A stretch of DNA of 64,000 nucleotides from Hymenobacter sediminis (GTDB lineage Bacteria; Bacteroidota; Bacteroidia; Cytophagales; Hymenobacteraceae). Positions 52,221-59,888 of this stretch are shown piece by piece. A program made the position numbers and the translations under genes. The stretch covers positions 372,001 to 436,000 of the forward strand of contig NZ_QKNS01000003.1 in NCBI RefSeq assembly GCF_003231285.1, read 5' to 3'. How positions within the stretch are numbered: the first letter of the stretch is position 1; each line of letters starts with the position of its first letter. The notes under the pieces were generated by a model that was not told where the DNA came from, ran no database searches, and was given only the letters and a program-made list of their open reading frames with translations.

Positions 52221-52302
52221 CGGATGCCGTAGGGCCGCGTTGCTTCGGCCTGACTGCGGGTGCACACCCACCCCTCAGGATACGCTGCCCGCCCGTTGCT
52301 CC
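52221..52302 (+). ncRNA. Y RNA-like unit 7, short form
   Basis: The opening element carries TGC instead of TAC, which keeps pairing with GTA through a T-G pair. CCTGA/TCAGG (52249-52253 with 52275-52279) encloses a GGGT-GCAC-ACCC hairpin. The closing variant is GTTGCTCC (52295-52302). The unit ends 37 bases before the rtcB start. Confidence 0.68.
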
Positions 52303-52339
52303 GTCGCCGGAAATTTCCTTTAAGTACATTCTTACTCGT

Positions 52340-53743
52340 ATGGCCTCACAACTACGCGGCAACGACCTCCGGCAGCTTGGCTTCCCGGAGGGCCGTGCCA
52401 TCGGTCTCGCGCTGGCACAACTGCAGCGCAAGCACCTCAAAAAACTCTCCCAAACCGACCAGCTCACGCTCCTGAAAAGTCTGCTGGCGGACCCCACTAC
52501 CTACCTCACCCACCTCGACTGGAGCCACACGGCGGCCGCGTTGCTACCCCCGCCCAGCCGGCACATTGCCCTCACCGAGCGCAAGGAATACGCCGTGTTC
52601 GGGGCCGAGTACATCGAGCAGGGCGCCATCCATCAGATGGAAACGGCCATGAAGCTGCCCGTCACGGTGGCCGGCGCCCTCATGCCCGACGCCCACCACG
52701 GCTACGGCTTGCCCATTGGCGGGGTGCTGGCTACGGACAACGCTGTAATTCCCTACGCCGTGGGCGTAGATATTGGCTGCCGCATGGCGCTGTCGGTGTT
52801 TGCCCTGCCCCCGAAGTTTCTGGACCAGCGGGTGCAGGAGCTGCGCAAGCTGCTGCTCGACAACACCAAGTTCGGTAACCGCGACGTGTTCCGCCACGGC
52901 CAGAAGCTGGGCCACGCCGTCCTCGACCGCCCCGAGTTCCAGGACATCCCCTTCCTGCGCAACAAGCTGGACACGGCCGCCGCGCAAATCGGCTCCTCCG
53001 GGGGCGGCAACCACTTTGTGGAGTGGGGCGTGGTCGACATCACCGACCCCAGCAACGAACTGGGGGTGCCCGTGGGCCAGTACCTGGGGCTGCTTTCGCA
53101 CTCCGGTTCCCGGGCGCTGGGCGCCAGCATTGCCAACCACTACACTAAGCTGGCCCAGGATACCTGCCAACTGCCTGCCGAAGCCCGTCACCTCGCCTGG
53201 CTGGGCCTCGACACCGAAGCCGGGCAGGAATACTGGGCGGCCATGAACCTGGCTGGTGACTACGCCTCGGCTTGCCACCACCAGATTCACCAGCGCCTAG
53301 CCAAAGCCCTTGGCGAGCGGCCCCTGGCCAAAGTGGAAAACCACCACAACTTCGCCTGGAAAGAGCGCCTCATCGACGGCCAGGAGGTGGTCGTCCACCG
53401 GAAAGGGGCCACCCCGGCCGGCAAAGGCGTACTTGGCATCATTCCTGGCTCCATGACGGCTCCTGGCTTCATTGTGCGGGGTAGGGGCGAAGCGGCTTCG
53501 TTGGCCTCGGCATCCCACGGCGCGGGCCGGCAGATGTCGCGCACCCGGGCCAAGCAGGAGTTGGGCGAAGCTGACGTGCGCCGCTACCTCCAGCAGCACG
53601 GCGTAGAGCTGTTGGGCGGCGGTGTGGATGAGGCTCCGCAGGCCTACAAAGACATCCACCAGGTAATGCAAAGCCAAACCGACCTCGTGGACGTGCTAGG
53701 CTCCTTCACGCCGCGCATTGTGCGCATGGAAGGTGGTGTTTAA
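52340..53743 (+). CDS. rtcB: RNA ligase RtcB
   Basis: A 467-residue GTP- and Mn-dependent 3'-5' RNA ligase that joins 3'-phosphate or 2',3'-cyclic phosphate ends to 5'-OH ends. Visible: MPDAHHGYGLPIGG (residues 115-128), metal-site VGVDIGCRM (D144, C147), GSSGGGNHFVEW, SHSGSR, NHHNFAW, HRKGATPAG and the SHGAGRQMSRTRAK segment with the His expected to take GMP (H393). All key motifs are kept, so it should be active. It follows the Y RNA array directly. No rtcA or rtcR is nearby, unlike the enterobacterial operon. Confidence 0.96.
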   Translation: MASQLRGNDLRQLGFPEGRAIGLALAQLQRKHLKKLSQTDQLTLLKSLLADPTTYLTHLDWSHTAAALLPPPSRHIALTERKEYAVFGAEYIEQGAIHQMETAMKLPVTVAGALMPDAHHGYGLPIGGVLATDNAVIPYAVGVDIGCRMALSVFALPPKFLDQRVQELRKLLLDNTKFGNRDVFRHGQKLGHAVLDRPEFQDIPFLRNKLDTAAAQIGSSGGGNHFVEWGVVDITDPSNELGVPVGQYLGLLSHSGSRALGASIANHYTKLAQDTCQLPAEARHLAWLGLDTEAGQEYWAAMNLAGDYASACHHQIHQRLAKALGERPLAKVENHHNFAWKERLIDGQEVVVHRKGATPAGKGVLGIIPGSMTAPGFIVRGRGEAASLASASHGAGRQMSRTRAKQELGEADVRRYLQQHGVELLGGGVDEAPQAYKDIHQVMQSQTDLVDVLGSFTPRIVRMEGGV

Positions 53744-53760
53744 GGCAACTTGCCGCATAA

Positions 53761-53801
53761 AAAAAGCCCCGCGCGGATGCTTTATCCGTGCGGGGCTTTT
53801 T
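53761..53801 (+). terminator. Rho-independent terminator after rtcB
   Basis: 18-base arms (53761-53778 and 53784-53801, one G-T pair) rich in GC, flanked by A5 and T5, with a 5-base loop. A strong end of the RNA-repair locus. Confidence 0.93.
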
Positions 53802-53836
53802 GTTAATCTAGCCGTCAGCTGAAAGGCGCCTGGCTG

Positions 53837-53989
53837 CTAGGGCCGGTGGCGCCGATGACGATACACTGCGGACGTAGAAGAAGCACCGAACCCGTATGCA
53901 GGGGTAGGCAGAGTAGGGAGTAAATCAGCTAACAGAAACAGGGCTACCGCAGTAGCTGCTAGATTGGCAGGGGTGGCACATGTGTTCAT
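53837..53989 (-). CDS. Small hypothetical protein, uncertain
   Basis: A 50-residue frame from the ATG at 53989 with one hydrophobic stretch (AATAVALFLLADLLPTL), compatible with a leader peptide, and a basic end (YRHRRHRP). The frame is open further upstream to 54082. No family, no paralogue, no clear promoter; it may not be real. Confidence 0.3.
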   Translation of the reverse strand: MNTCATPANLAATAVALFLLADLLPTLPTPAYGFGASSTSAVYRHRRHRP

Positions 53990-54082
53990 GCGGGAAGAAG
54001 TAAAACATACGCAACACTGAAAATGGCCTGCTGCCGGTGTGTGGGTGCAAGGCTCAGTACGATAGGGCAAGGTGAATGACAC

Positions 54083-54445
54083 CAGCTAACTAAGAGAGCC
54101 AGGAAGTGTCAAACTCTCTTATTATACGGAAACAAAGGTAGAAATGGATTCACACCGCATTAAAAGCAGATGCTAAAATGGGCTATATACACGATGAATC
54201 ATGATCTACAGCCCATGAACGCCCCAAATAGCAGATTAATGATCGTAACATTTTTTGTGTTAGCAAATATGACTAAAACAAGTACGTACATTGGTTTGGC
54301 TGGTCGTGCTTCGTGCCGTTTAAAAATCCTGGATTGAATTGACAGCCATCCTTTTACTGCATTACCCTACTAGGTTACCTGTAACCCAGAAACAAATCCA
54401 CTTTAGGTTGTTGGGCCATACTTGGGCGTTCCGACTAGCGGAGGA
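54083..54445. other. Intergenic region, nothing recognised
   Basis: About 360 bases, AT-rich between 54110 and 54300, between the rtcB terminator region and the XRE gene. I see no supportable ORF, hairpin or repeat. Confidence 0.35.
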
Positions 54446-54997
54446 TCACTTCGGGTTGCTACCCCTCGTTTTAACAGTAGTAGCTGTTGCCAGCAATCGG
54501 CCTATTTCAGCGGCCTCGGCTACCATGGCGGCCTGCCGAGCCTTTAGCAGCGCCTGAGTGGTGCTACCATTGCGCACTAGCTCTGCACGGGCTTCCTCGG
54601 CAAACTCCGCAAGCCAGGCTGGAGGCGTGGCACCCGCAGGTGCTACCACCGCCGTGAGCGTAGGCAGGGCAGCAAGTCGGCGGCGGGCCCAGGTGGCCCG
54701 GCCAGGCATCCGGCTTAGCTCCAGTTCCATTTGCTGCGCCCGATGCTGACAGGCCAGTTGTTGTTCCTGTAAAGCCGCTATATTCAGGGCCTCCGGGGCG
54801 GGCTCGGGAGGAGTAGCCTGCTGGGCCAGGGTGAGGGCGGCTTGTGGTAAGGAAGCCCTTAAAGGCAGCCGCCGCACCCCACGTTCCACCTGCGACACCA
54901 TGGCTTTGCCTAGTCCCAGGCACTTGCCCAATCCTGCCTGGCTTAGGCCAAACCAGGCCCGCAACTGCGGCAATAAAGTAATCGGTTCGTTTGCCAT
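54446..54997 (-). CDS. XRE-type helix-turn-helix protein
   Basis: 183 residues. The N-terminal helix-turn-helix is LPQLRAWFGLSQAGLGKCLG, then MVSQVERGVRRLPLRA (residues about 9-48). The rest is Ala/Arg-rich and helical, unlike known sensor domains. Such proteins occur in several copies in Hymenobacter-like genomes. It may regulate itself through the GCTTTAC sites just upstream. Confidence 0.75.
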   Translation of the reverse strand: MANEPITLLPQLRAWFGLSQAGLGKCLGLGKAMVSQVERGVRRLPLRASLPQAALTLAQQATPPEPAPEALNIAALQEQQLACQHRAQQMELELSRMPGRATWARRRLAALPTLTAVVAPAGATPPAWLAEFAEEARAELVRNGSTTQALLKARQAAMVAEAAEIGRLLATATTVKTRGSNPK

Positions 54998-55014
54998 TGC
55001 TTGTAGCGACGTAT

Positions 55015-55103
55015 GCTTTACACTTTGGTAAAACGTTAATGTTGAAAAGCAGTTGTCAGAAATATTGCTTTACTAATTTAGTAGTAACTATAATTTGTAA
55101 AGC
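55015..55103. promoter_or_regulatory. Repeated GCTTTAC motif upstream of the XRE gene
   Basis: GCTTTAC at 55015-55021 and 55067-55073, and inverted GTAAAGC at 55097-55103, in an AT-rich segment right before the leftward XRE gene. A possible operator set; weak. Confidence 0.35.
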
Positions 55104-55254
55104 AGCTGCTTCTATCCTCCTCAAGGTTAGATTAATTAAACCAGGGGGTAGGGGGCGTAATTAGGAATAGCTTGCTAGCTTTCAGGCGGCAGACAATAGC
55201 TCAGACCTTACTATCCACTCTGCCGCTCTGCTTCCGATCTATTTTCTACCCCGT

Positions 55255-55680
55255 ATGACTACTCCCGCTATTAAGCGTGTGGCCTCAGCTCGTTGGCAAG
55301 GCCGTGGCACCGATGGTGTCGGCCAGCTTACCACTGGCAGTACAGTGTTGCATGATGCTCGTTACAGCTACCTCACGCGCTTTGAGGAAGGTATTGGCAC
55401 AAACCCCGAAGAGCTGATTGCGGCGGCTCATGCTGGCTGCTTTGCCATGAAACTAGCTTTTAACCTGCAGACTGCCGGTTTTGCGGCTGAGTATATCACG
55501 GCGCATTGCCAGGTGATGCTTCAGGACGGGTGTATTTGTGCTTCCCACCTAACGGTGCATGCCGCGGTGCCTGGCCTGGCTGAGGCTCGCTTCCAGGAAC
55601 TGGTAGCCGACGCACAGCAAAACTGCCCGGTGTCGCAGGTGTTGCACGCCGACATCCGCTGCACCGCCCAACTGGATTAG
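55255..55680 (+). CDS. osmC: OsmC family peroxiredoxin
   Basis: 141 residues with the two redox cysteines in family positions: HAGCFAMKLAF (about residue 62) and NCPVSQVL (about residue 124). The opening of the fold is ASARWQGRGTDGVGQLTT. It reduces organic hydroperoxides. It lies in a stress-related stretch with the MOSC and Dps genes but not in an operon with them. Confidence 0.9.
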   Translation: MTTPAIKRVASARWQGRGTDGVGQLTTGSTVLHDARYSYLTRFEEGIGTNPEELIAAAHAGCFAMKLAFNLQTAGFAAEYITAHCQVMLQDGCICASHLTVHAAVPGLAEARFQELVADAQQNCPVSQVLHADIRCTAQLD

Positions 55681-55713
55681 AAGCAGACGTTGCAGCTTTT
55701 ATTGGTTAGGCGA

Positions 55714-56253
55714 TTAAGTAGTCGCGTCCGTGTCAGCGGGTAGCTCTAGTCGCACCGCATCGCCTACCCGGATAGTGCCCCCTTGTACTATATGGGCTGT
55801 GAGGCCTCCGTGCCCGCGCATAGCATTGTAGCCACCAGGCCCTAACTCTTCCTCCATGCGGGAGCAAGGATGACACTCGCCCGTAATCGCCAGAATAACC
55901 TCCTCGCCGATGCGAATGCGCCGGTTTTTCAGGGCCAGTAGGTTTAGCCCGCTCACCACCAGGTTGCGGCGCAGACGTCCTGGATCTACGGGCGCCGACA
56001 GGCCCAGATAGCCCGCTACAGCGGCCAGATGCTCGTGCTGCAGTAGCGTTACCTGACGCTTGCCCCCAGGTTTGGGACGGGCATGATCACCCATCAGATG
56101 AGCATCAGTTTTTACAGTGGCTTCCGCTACAGCCTCCATTGCTTGGCGTCGGGCGGGGCGCAGTCCTATCCACTCAAGGCGGCCTACCTGGGGCAAGGTG
56201 CCCAGCAGCTGGGCAATCGTTGATTTATCGTCGCCAAAAAAGGGGAAGGGCAT
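55714..56253 (-). CDS. MOSC domain-containing protein
   Basis: 179 residues. HLMGDHARPKPGGKRQVTLL near residue 53, the conserved GRLRRNLVVSGLNLLALK and the Cys-containing GECHPCSRMEEELGPGGYNAMRGHGG are MOSC signatures. These proteins bind molybdenum cofactor-sulfur or related cargo and act in sulfur transfer or reduction of N-hydroxy compounds. The partner is unknown. Confidence 0.88.
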   Translation of the reverse strand: MPFPFFGDDKSTIAQLLGTLPQVGRLEWIGLRPARRQAMEAVAEATVKTDAHLMGDHARPKPGGKRQVTLLQHEHLAAVAGYLGLSAPVDPGRLRRNLVVSGLNLLALKNRRIRIGEEVILAITGECHPCSRMEEELGPGGYNAMRGHGGLTAHIVQGGTIRVGDAVRLELPADTDATT

Positions 56254-56447
56254 AGCGCAAAGAATAAGGGAAGGAGAGCAGACAGCCTAGCAGAGCCTAT
56301 CATGAGATTGGCAACCCGTTTCAGGCGGCTGTTTTCAGATGCTAAATATAGCACCTGCACTAACCTGCTGCGGGCTTATGCGTATGGTAACACGGCGGTG
56401 CGCCTCGCATTGCCCCTTTCTACGCAATTCTTTTTCCTGCAACTATC

Positions 56448-57140
56448 ATGGCCAAAACCACCGCCAAAACCGCACCGGCTGCTACCGCTGCCCCGAAAGC
56501 TTCGGCCGCTAAAAAGGCTGCCGCTAAAGATAACTCTGCTGCTAACGGCTCAGCCAACGGACAGGCCGGCCCCAGCGTACAGCCCATCCTGAATCAGCAA
56601 TTCAATGCGCCCGCCCCGCTACAGAAGTACGGTACGGTGTCGCAACGCCTCCCCATTGGCCTCGACTCTTCTACCCGCCAGGAAAGCGTGGAGATGCTCA
56701 ACCAGATGCTGGCTGATACCTGCACCATCCGCGACATGTATAAGAAGCACCACTGGCAGGTAGTAGGCCCTACCTTCTACCAACTGCACCTGCTTTATGA
56801 TAAACACTACGAGGAGCAGGACGCCCTGATTGACATGATTGCCGAACGCATTCAGATTTTGGGCGGGGTAGCCGTAGCCATGGCCGCTGACATTGCTGAG
56901 GTAACCAGCATCCCACGTCCGCCGCGCGACCGGGAAGAAGCGCCCGTGCAGGTGTCGCGCCTGCTGGAAGCACACCAGATCATCCTCAAAAATTGCCACG
57001 ATTTTGCCAAGCGTGCCGATGACTCCGGTGATGATGGCACCAACGACCTGATCGTGAGCAATGTGATGCGCACCAACGAAATGCAAGTGTGGTTTGTATC
57101 GGAGCACGTGGTGGATACCCCGCTGGCCCGCGCCGAGTAA
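56448..57140 (+). CDS. dps: Dps family DNA-binding ferritin-like protein
   Basis: 230 residues. A Lys/Ala/Thr-rich N-terminal tail (about 1-45) is likely to bind DNA. The Dps ferritin-like core follows with metal-site residues in MYKKHHWQVVGPTFYQLHLL and DKHYEEQDALIDMIAERI. It protects DNA by oxidising iron with peroxide and compacting the nucleoid. The long basic tail is longer than in Escherichia coli Dps. A single gene closed by a terminator. Confidence 0.93.
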   Translation: MAKTTAKTAPAATAAPKASAAKKAAAKDNSAANGSANGQAGPSVQPILNQQFNAPAPLQKYGTVSQRLPIGLDSSTRQESVEMLNQMLADTCTIRDMYKKHHWQVVGPTFYQLHLLYDKHYEEQDALIDMIAERIQILGGVAVAMAADIAEVTSIPRPPRDREEAPVQVSRLLEAHQIILKNCHDFAKRADDSGDDGTNDLIVSNVMRTNEMQVWFVSEHVVDTPLARAE

Positions 57141-57158
57141 GCCCACTTCTTCGGACTT

Positions 57159-57189
57159 AAAAAAAGGCTCCCAATAGGGAGCCTTTTTT
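57159..57189 (+). terminator. Rho-independent terminator after dps
   Basis: AAAAAAGGCTCCC and GGGAGCCTTTTTT form a 13-bp stem with a four-base loop and T6. Confidence 0.92.
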
Positions 57190-57327
57190 GTTGACTAGGG
57201 GTAGAAAGCTGCAGTATAGATGGGTTTGCTAAGAAATTCTGTAATATTTTTTTCGCCTGACAATGAGGGCGAAACCTTGCGAAACCGATTGAAAAGCGCA
57301 GTGTAAGCGAAAAAACAGTCTGCTGGA

Positions 57328-57359
57328 TTTGGTCCCTTCCGCTTGAGGCTCTACTTTTG
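57328..57359 (+). promoter_or_regulatory. Consensus promoter of tRNA-Leu
   Basis: TTTG at 57328-57331 and TACTTTTG at 57352-57359, 20 bases apart, match the Bacteroidota TTTG/TAnnTTTG promoter, about 70 bases before the tRNA. Confidence 0.75.
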
Positions 57360-57432
57360 TCCTCGATTCGCCGCCTCAGTGAATCCAAAGGCTTCGGCTT
57401 TTGCTTTGTAAAAAGAGTGCTTGCCGTTATCT

Positions 57433-57514
57433 GCGCACGTGGTGAAACTGGTAGACACGCCATCTTGAGGGGGTGGTGCCTTCGGGTGTGGGAGTTCGAA
57501 TCTCCCCGCGCGCA
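57433..57514 (+). tRNA. tRNA-Leu (anticodon GAG)
   Basis: 82 bases of type II: acceptor GCGCACG with CGCGCGC (one A-C mismatch), D-arm GTGAAACTGGTAGACAC, anticodon stem CCATC/GGTGG around TTGAGGG (anticodon GAG), long variable arm TGCCTTCGGGTG, T-arm GGGAG/CTCCC with TTCGAAT, discriminator A. CCA is not encoded. Unlike the array at 51.3-52.3 kb, the order is normal. Confidence 0.93.
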
Positions 57515-57519
57515 CTCTT

Positions 57520-57555
57520 AAAAATCCCGCTTCAGTTTCTTGAGGCGGGATTTTT
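57520..57555 (+). terminator. Rho-independent terminator after tRNA-Leu
   Basis: AAAAATCCCGC and GCGGGATTTTT form an 11-bp stem around a 14-base loop, ending in T5. Confidence 0.9.
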
Positions 57556-57760
57556 GTTTTCCGGAGTATTGGAGCTCACCAGATCTGGAACACAGTGGTG
57601 GCACTATAAGAATGCTTTGCCGCGCTGGCCAGAGCAGTTCGCTTGAGTTGTGGGGGTAGCTAATTAACCTCAATAAAAGGTATGCTTCGAGGCACTCTGC
57701 GCGGTGTTCTTACGGCGCACTTGTTTATCTTCTCAATGGGCGTGCATCGGTCAGGGTTGC

Positions 57761-59341
57761 TTATTCCGCCCGCTCAAAAGGATTAGCCGGCACCACCAAC
57801 AGCACGTTTTCGCGCTCTACTACTACCTGCCCGGCAATAGCGCCCTTGGGCTTGCGCACAAACTTCTTGGGCGTGTACGTGACGGGGCAGAGTGAGTCAT
57901 TTTTACGGCGCGAGTACCAGGCGGCCAGCTGGGCTGCCCGCTCCAGCACTGGGGCTGGCACCGTCTGGCCCGGCCGCTGCCGGATGACGACATGGGAGCC
58001 GGTTACGTCCTTGGCGTGCAGCCACAGGTCGTCTTTGTGGGCGTAGCGCTGCGTCAGTAAATCGTTGTTCTGAGCGTTGCGGCCCACCAGAATGGTAAAG
58101 CCGCTGTCCTCAAACACCTTGAAGGGCAGCTCCTGGGCGGCTTTGGCCACCGTGGCAGGATCGAGGCCGTGCTGCTTGCGCCACTGGCGGAGGGCTCGGA
58201 GGTCGCCGGGGGGTAGGGCGGCCAGTTCCTCCAGGCGCTCCAGGCACCACATCGCCTCCGTTTCGCGGCGCTCGGCGCGGGCGCTCAGCTCCCGGGTTTC
58301 CAGCTGCTGGTTTTTAGCCTTGCGGTAAAGGTTCTGGGCAGTGCGCTGGGGCGTTTCGGCGGGCTTGAGCTTGATGACGCGCGGCTGGTTATCTTGGTAG
58401 AAATCGACCACCTCTACCTGCTTGGCGCCAGCCGGAATCTGGCTGAGGTGAGCCATAATCAGGTCGGCGGTTTGGCGGTAGCCCACGGTGTTTTCCAGGG
58501 CGTGCAGGCGGCGCTGGGCGTGCTGGGCGCTGGTGGCGGCTTCGTCGGCGCGCTTTTCCAACTGCTGGCGCACCTGGCGCAGCTCGGCTTCATAGGCGCG
58601 GCGGTTGAGCAGCAGTGGCACAAAGCGCCGTAGCGCCCCAATGGGGTCGGTAGCGGGCAACGTCAGCTCTACTTCACCTACGGGCAGCAAACTCAGGCGT
58701 GTGCGCCCATGCAGCCGGATGACGTAGAAAGCGGCTGGCTGCTCCAGTTCCTGCACTACTTCGCGCACTAATTGCCATTTAGCTTCTAGCGGAGCCGGGT
58801 CGTAGCCGCGGGTGCGCAGATAGGCCACCGCTACGTCGTTGAGGCTGGGGTAGGCTTTCAGCGGGTTACCCAGAGGGTTTGTGGCCTCGGCAGGGGTAGG
58901 AGAACCGGGGGGTAGGGGCCGCAGCTCCGCATCGGCGGTGTAGCGCTGGTGGAACAGCTCGGCGGGCGACTCGGGGGTAGGCCGGAAGATGGCGTTAGGC
59001 CGGGTGCTGTAGAGCTTCAGCAGCAAGGTAGCGCCGCTTTGAAATGTAAACTGCAGCACCCGGTCGTTGGTCCAGGCAGAAACTGCCGTTACCTGCTGGC
59101 CCAGCAACTCCGGCAACAGATCCACGGAGTTCTGCCGGGCCCGGTGAAACGACTCGGGTAGGCTGATGAGCGGGCCAGCCGCGGCCAGCAGTACCCGCAG
59201 CCAGAATTCTTCCTGCCCGTTGGTCAAGCCTAGTACCAACTCATCCTTTTCCTGCGAAAAGCACGCTACCACCGTGTAGTCGGCCAATTGTTGGGTAAGA
59301 GCCGGGGCTAGCTGGCGCAGGAAATAGTAGTTGGTGTGCAT
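57761..59341 (-). CDS. NFACT family protein (Rqc2/RqcH-like)
   Basis: 526 residues: NFACT-N domain (1-160, including RPNAIFRPTPES), a helical coiled middle (about 250-380; KLKPAETPQRTAQNLYRKAK) and the C-terminal NFACT-R/DUF814 domain (DSGFTILVGRNAQNNDLLTQ, HKDDLWLHAKDVTGSHVVIR, AAQLAAWYSRRK). In Bacillus the homologue RqcH adds Ala tails to stalled nascent chains on 50S subunits. The family core is preserved; whether tailing residues are all kept cannot be judged here. Confidence 0.88.
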   Translation of the reverse strand: MHTNYYFLRQLAPALTQQLADYTVVACFSQEKDELVLGLTNGQEEFWLRVLLAAAGPLISLPESFHRARQNSVDLLPELLGQQVTAVSAWTNDRVLQFTFQSGATLLLKLYSTRPNAIFRPTPESPAELFHQRYTADAELRPLPPGSPTPAEATNPLGNPLKAYPSLNDVAVAYLRTRGYDPAPLEAKWQLVREVVQELEQPAAFYVIRLHGRTRLSLLPVGEVELTLPATDPIGALRRFVPLLLNRRAYEAELRQVRQQLEKRADEAATSAQHAQRRLHALENTVGYRQTADLIMAHLSQIPAGAKQVEVVDFYQDNQPRVIKLKPAETPQRTAQNLYRKAKNQQLETRELSARAERRETEAMWCLERLEELAALPPGDLRALRQWRKQHGLDPATVAKAAQELPFKVFEDSGFTILVGRNAQNNDLLTQRYAHKDDLWLHAKDVTGSHVVIRQRPGQTVPAPVLERAAQLAAWYSRRKNDSLCPVTYTPKKFVRKPKGAIAGQVVVERENVLLVVPANPFERAE

Positions 59342-59372
59342 GTATATTGGTTGCTTACGGAGCTAACATTAA

Positions 59373-59876
59373 CTAATAGAGGGAGAGTAGTTCTTTAAGA
59401 AGAAGTCGAGTAGCATCAACCTTTTTTCGATACAAGAGCGCAAAGAAAACCAAGCCGAATAAACCAAAAACGGGTAGTATGATGGCCGCATGTACCTGAC
59501 CTGTTTTATTTGTATGTAGCAGGGCAAGTATCAACCAAACCGCAAAAAAAGTCAGCATGCTCAGCCACGCCAGCAGCTTCGAAGAGCCTGGTGTATACTG
59601 GAGTACAACATAGCTCTTACTCATATCGGGTAGCCTGGCCACAAATACACTTCCGCGTATTTCTAGGGTAGGAGAGCCTTTCTCGTGAACAGAAGCCGGA
59701 CTTAATCTAAAATTGCCAGCAGCCACTTCTCCGTAAAACAATCCATTGGGCTGCTCAGGAAACAGCTCCCAACTGGTGGCCCGAGGTACAGAAGCAAGGC
59801 TCCTGCGCAGCCGACTGGCAATTTCAACAGGCGTTAAGGAAGAATGCAGATGCTCAACCATACGGCAACAGAGCAT
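59373..59876 (-). CDS. Hypothetical membrane protein
   Basis: 167 residues: a soluble N-terminal half (LTPVEIASRLRRSLASVPRA) and two adjacent hydrophobic helices near the C-terminus (LLAWLSMLTFFAVWLILALL and AAIILPVFGLFGLVFFALLY), then a basic tail. No family is recognised. It lies between the MBL and NFACT genes, same strand. Confidence 0.65.
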   Translation of the reverse strand: MLCCRMVEHLHSSLTPVEIASRLRRSLASVPRATSWELFPEQPNGLFYGEVAAGNFRLSPASVHEKGSPTLEIRGSVFVARLPDMSKSYVVLQYTPGSSKLLAWLSMLTFFAVWLILALLHTNKTGQVHAAIILPVFGLFGLVFFALLYRKKVDATRLLLKELLSLY

Positions 59877-59888
59877 GGGCTTGAGGCC

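Larger units (their letters stand above)
51319..52302 (+). other. Tandem array of seven tRNA-mimic Y RNA-like units
   Basis: Seven units in one direction with short spacers (about 13-36 bases), between the PARG and rtcB genes. Every unit opens with G(G/A)xTG(C/T)CGTA, exactly nine bases, TAC (TGC in unit 7) and TTCG, and closes with GTTGCCCC or a variant. The two ends can pair (GGG/T/GC with GCCCC). Units 1-5 enclose a T-arm then an acceptor-like stem closed by a short loop; units 2-5 also keep a D-arm. This is tRNA order permuted, with the end-pairing stem in the anticodon-arm place. Units 6-7 are short forms. Confidence 0.85.

Noticed and set aside
51319..52302. CRISPR array
   Set aside because: Repeats are degenerate, unit length varies from about 80 to 143 bases and internal parts fold as tRNA-like arms.
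51155..52497. Protein-coding frames across the RNA array on both strands
   Set aside because: They follow the repeated RNA units, have no family similarity and overlap each other; RNA structure explains the conservation.
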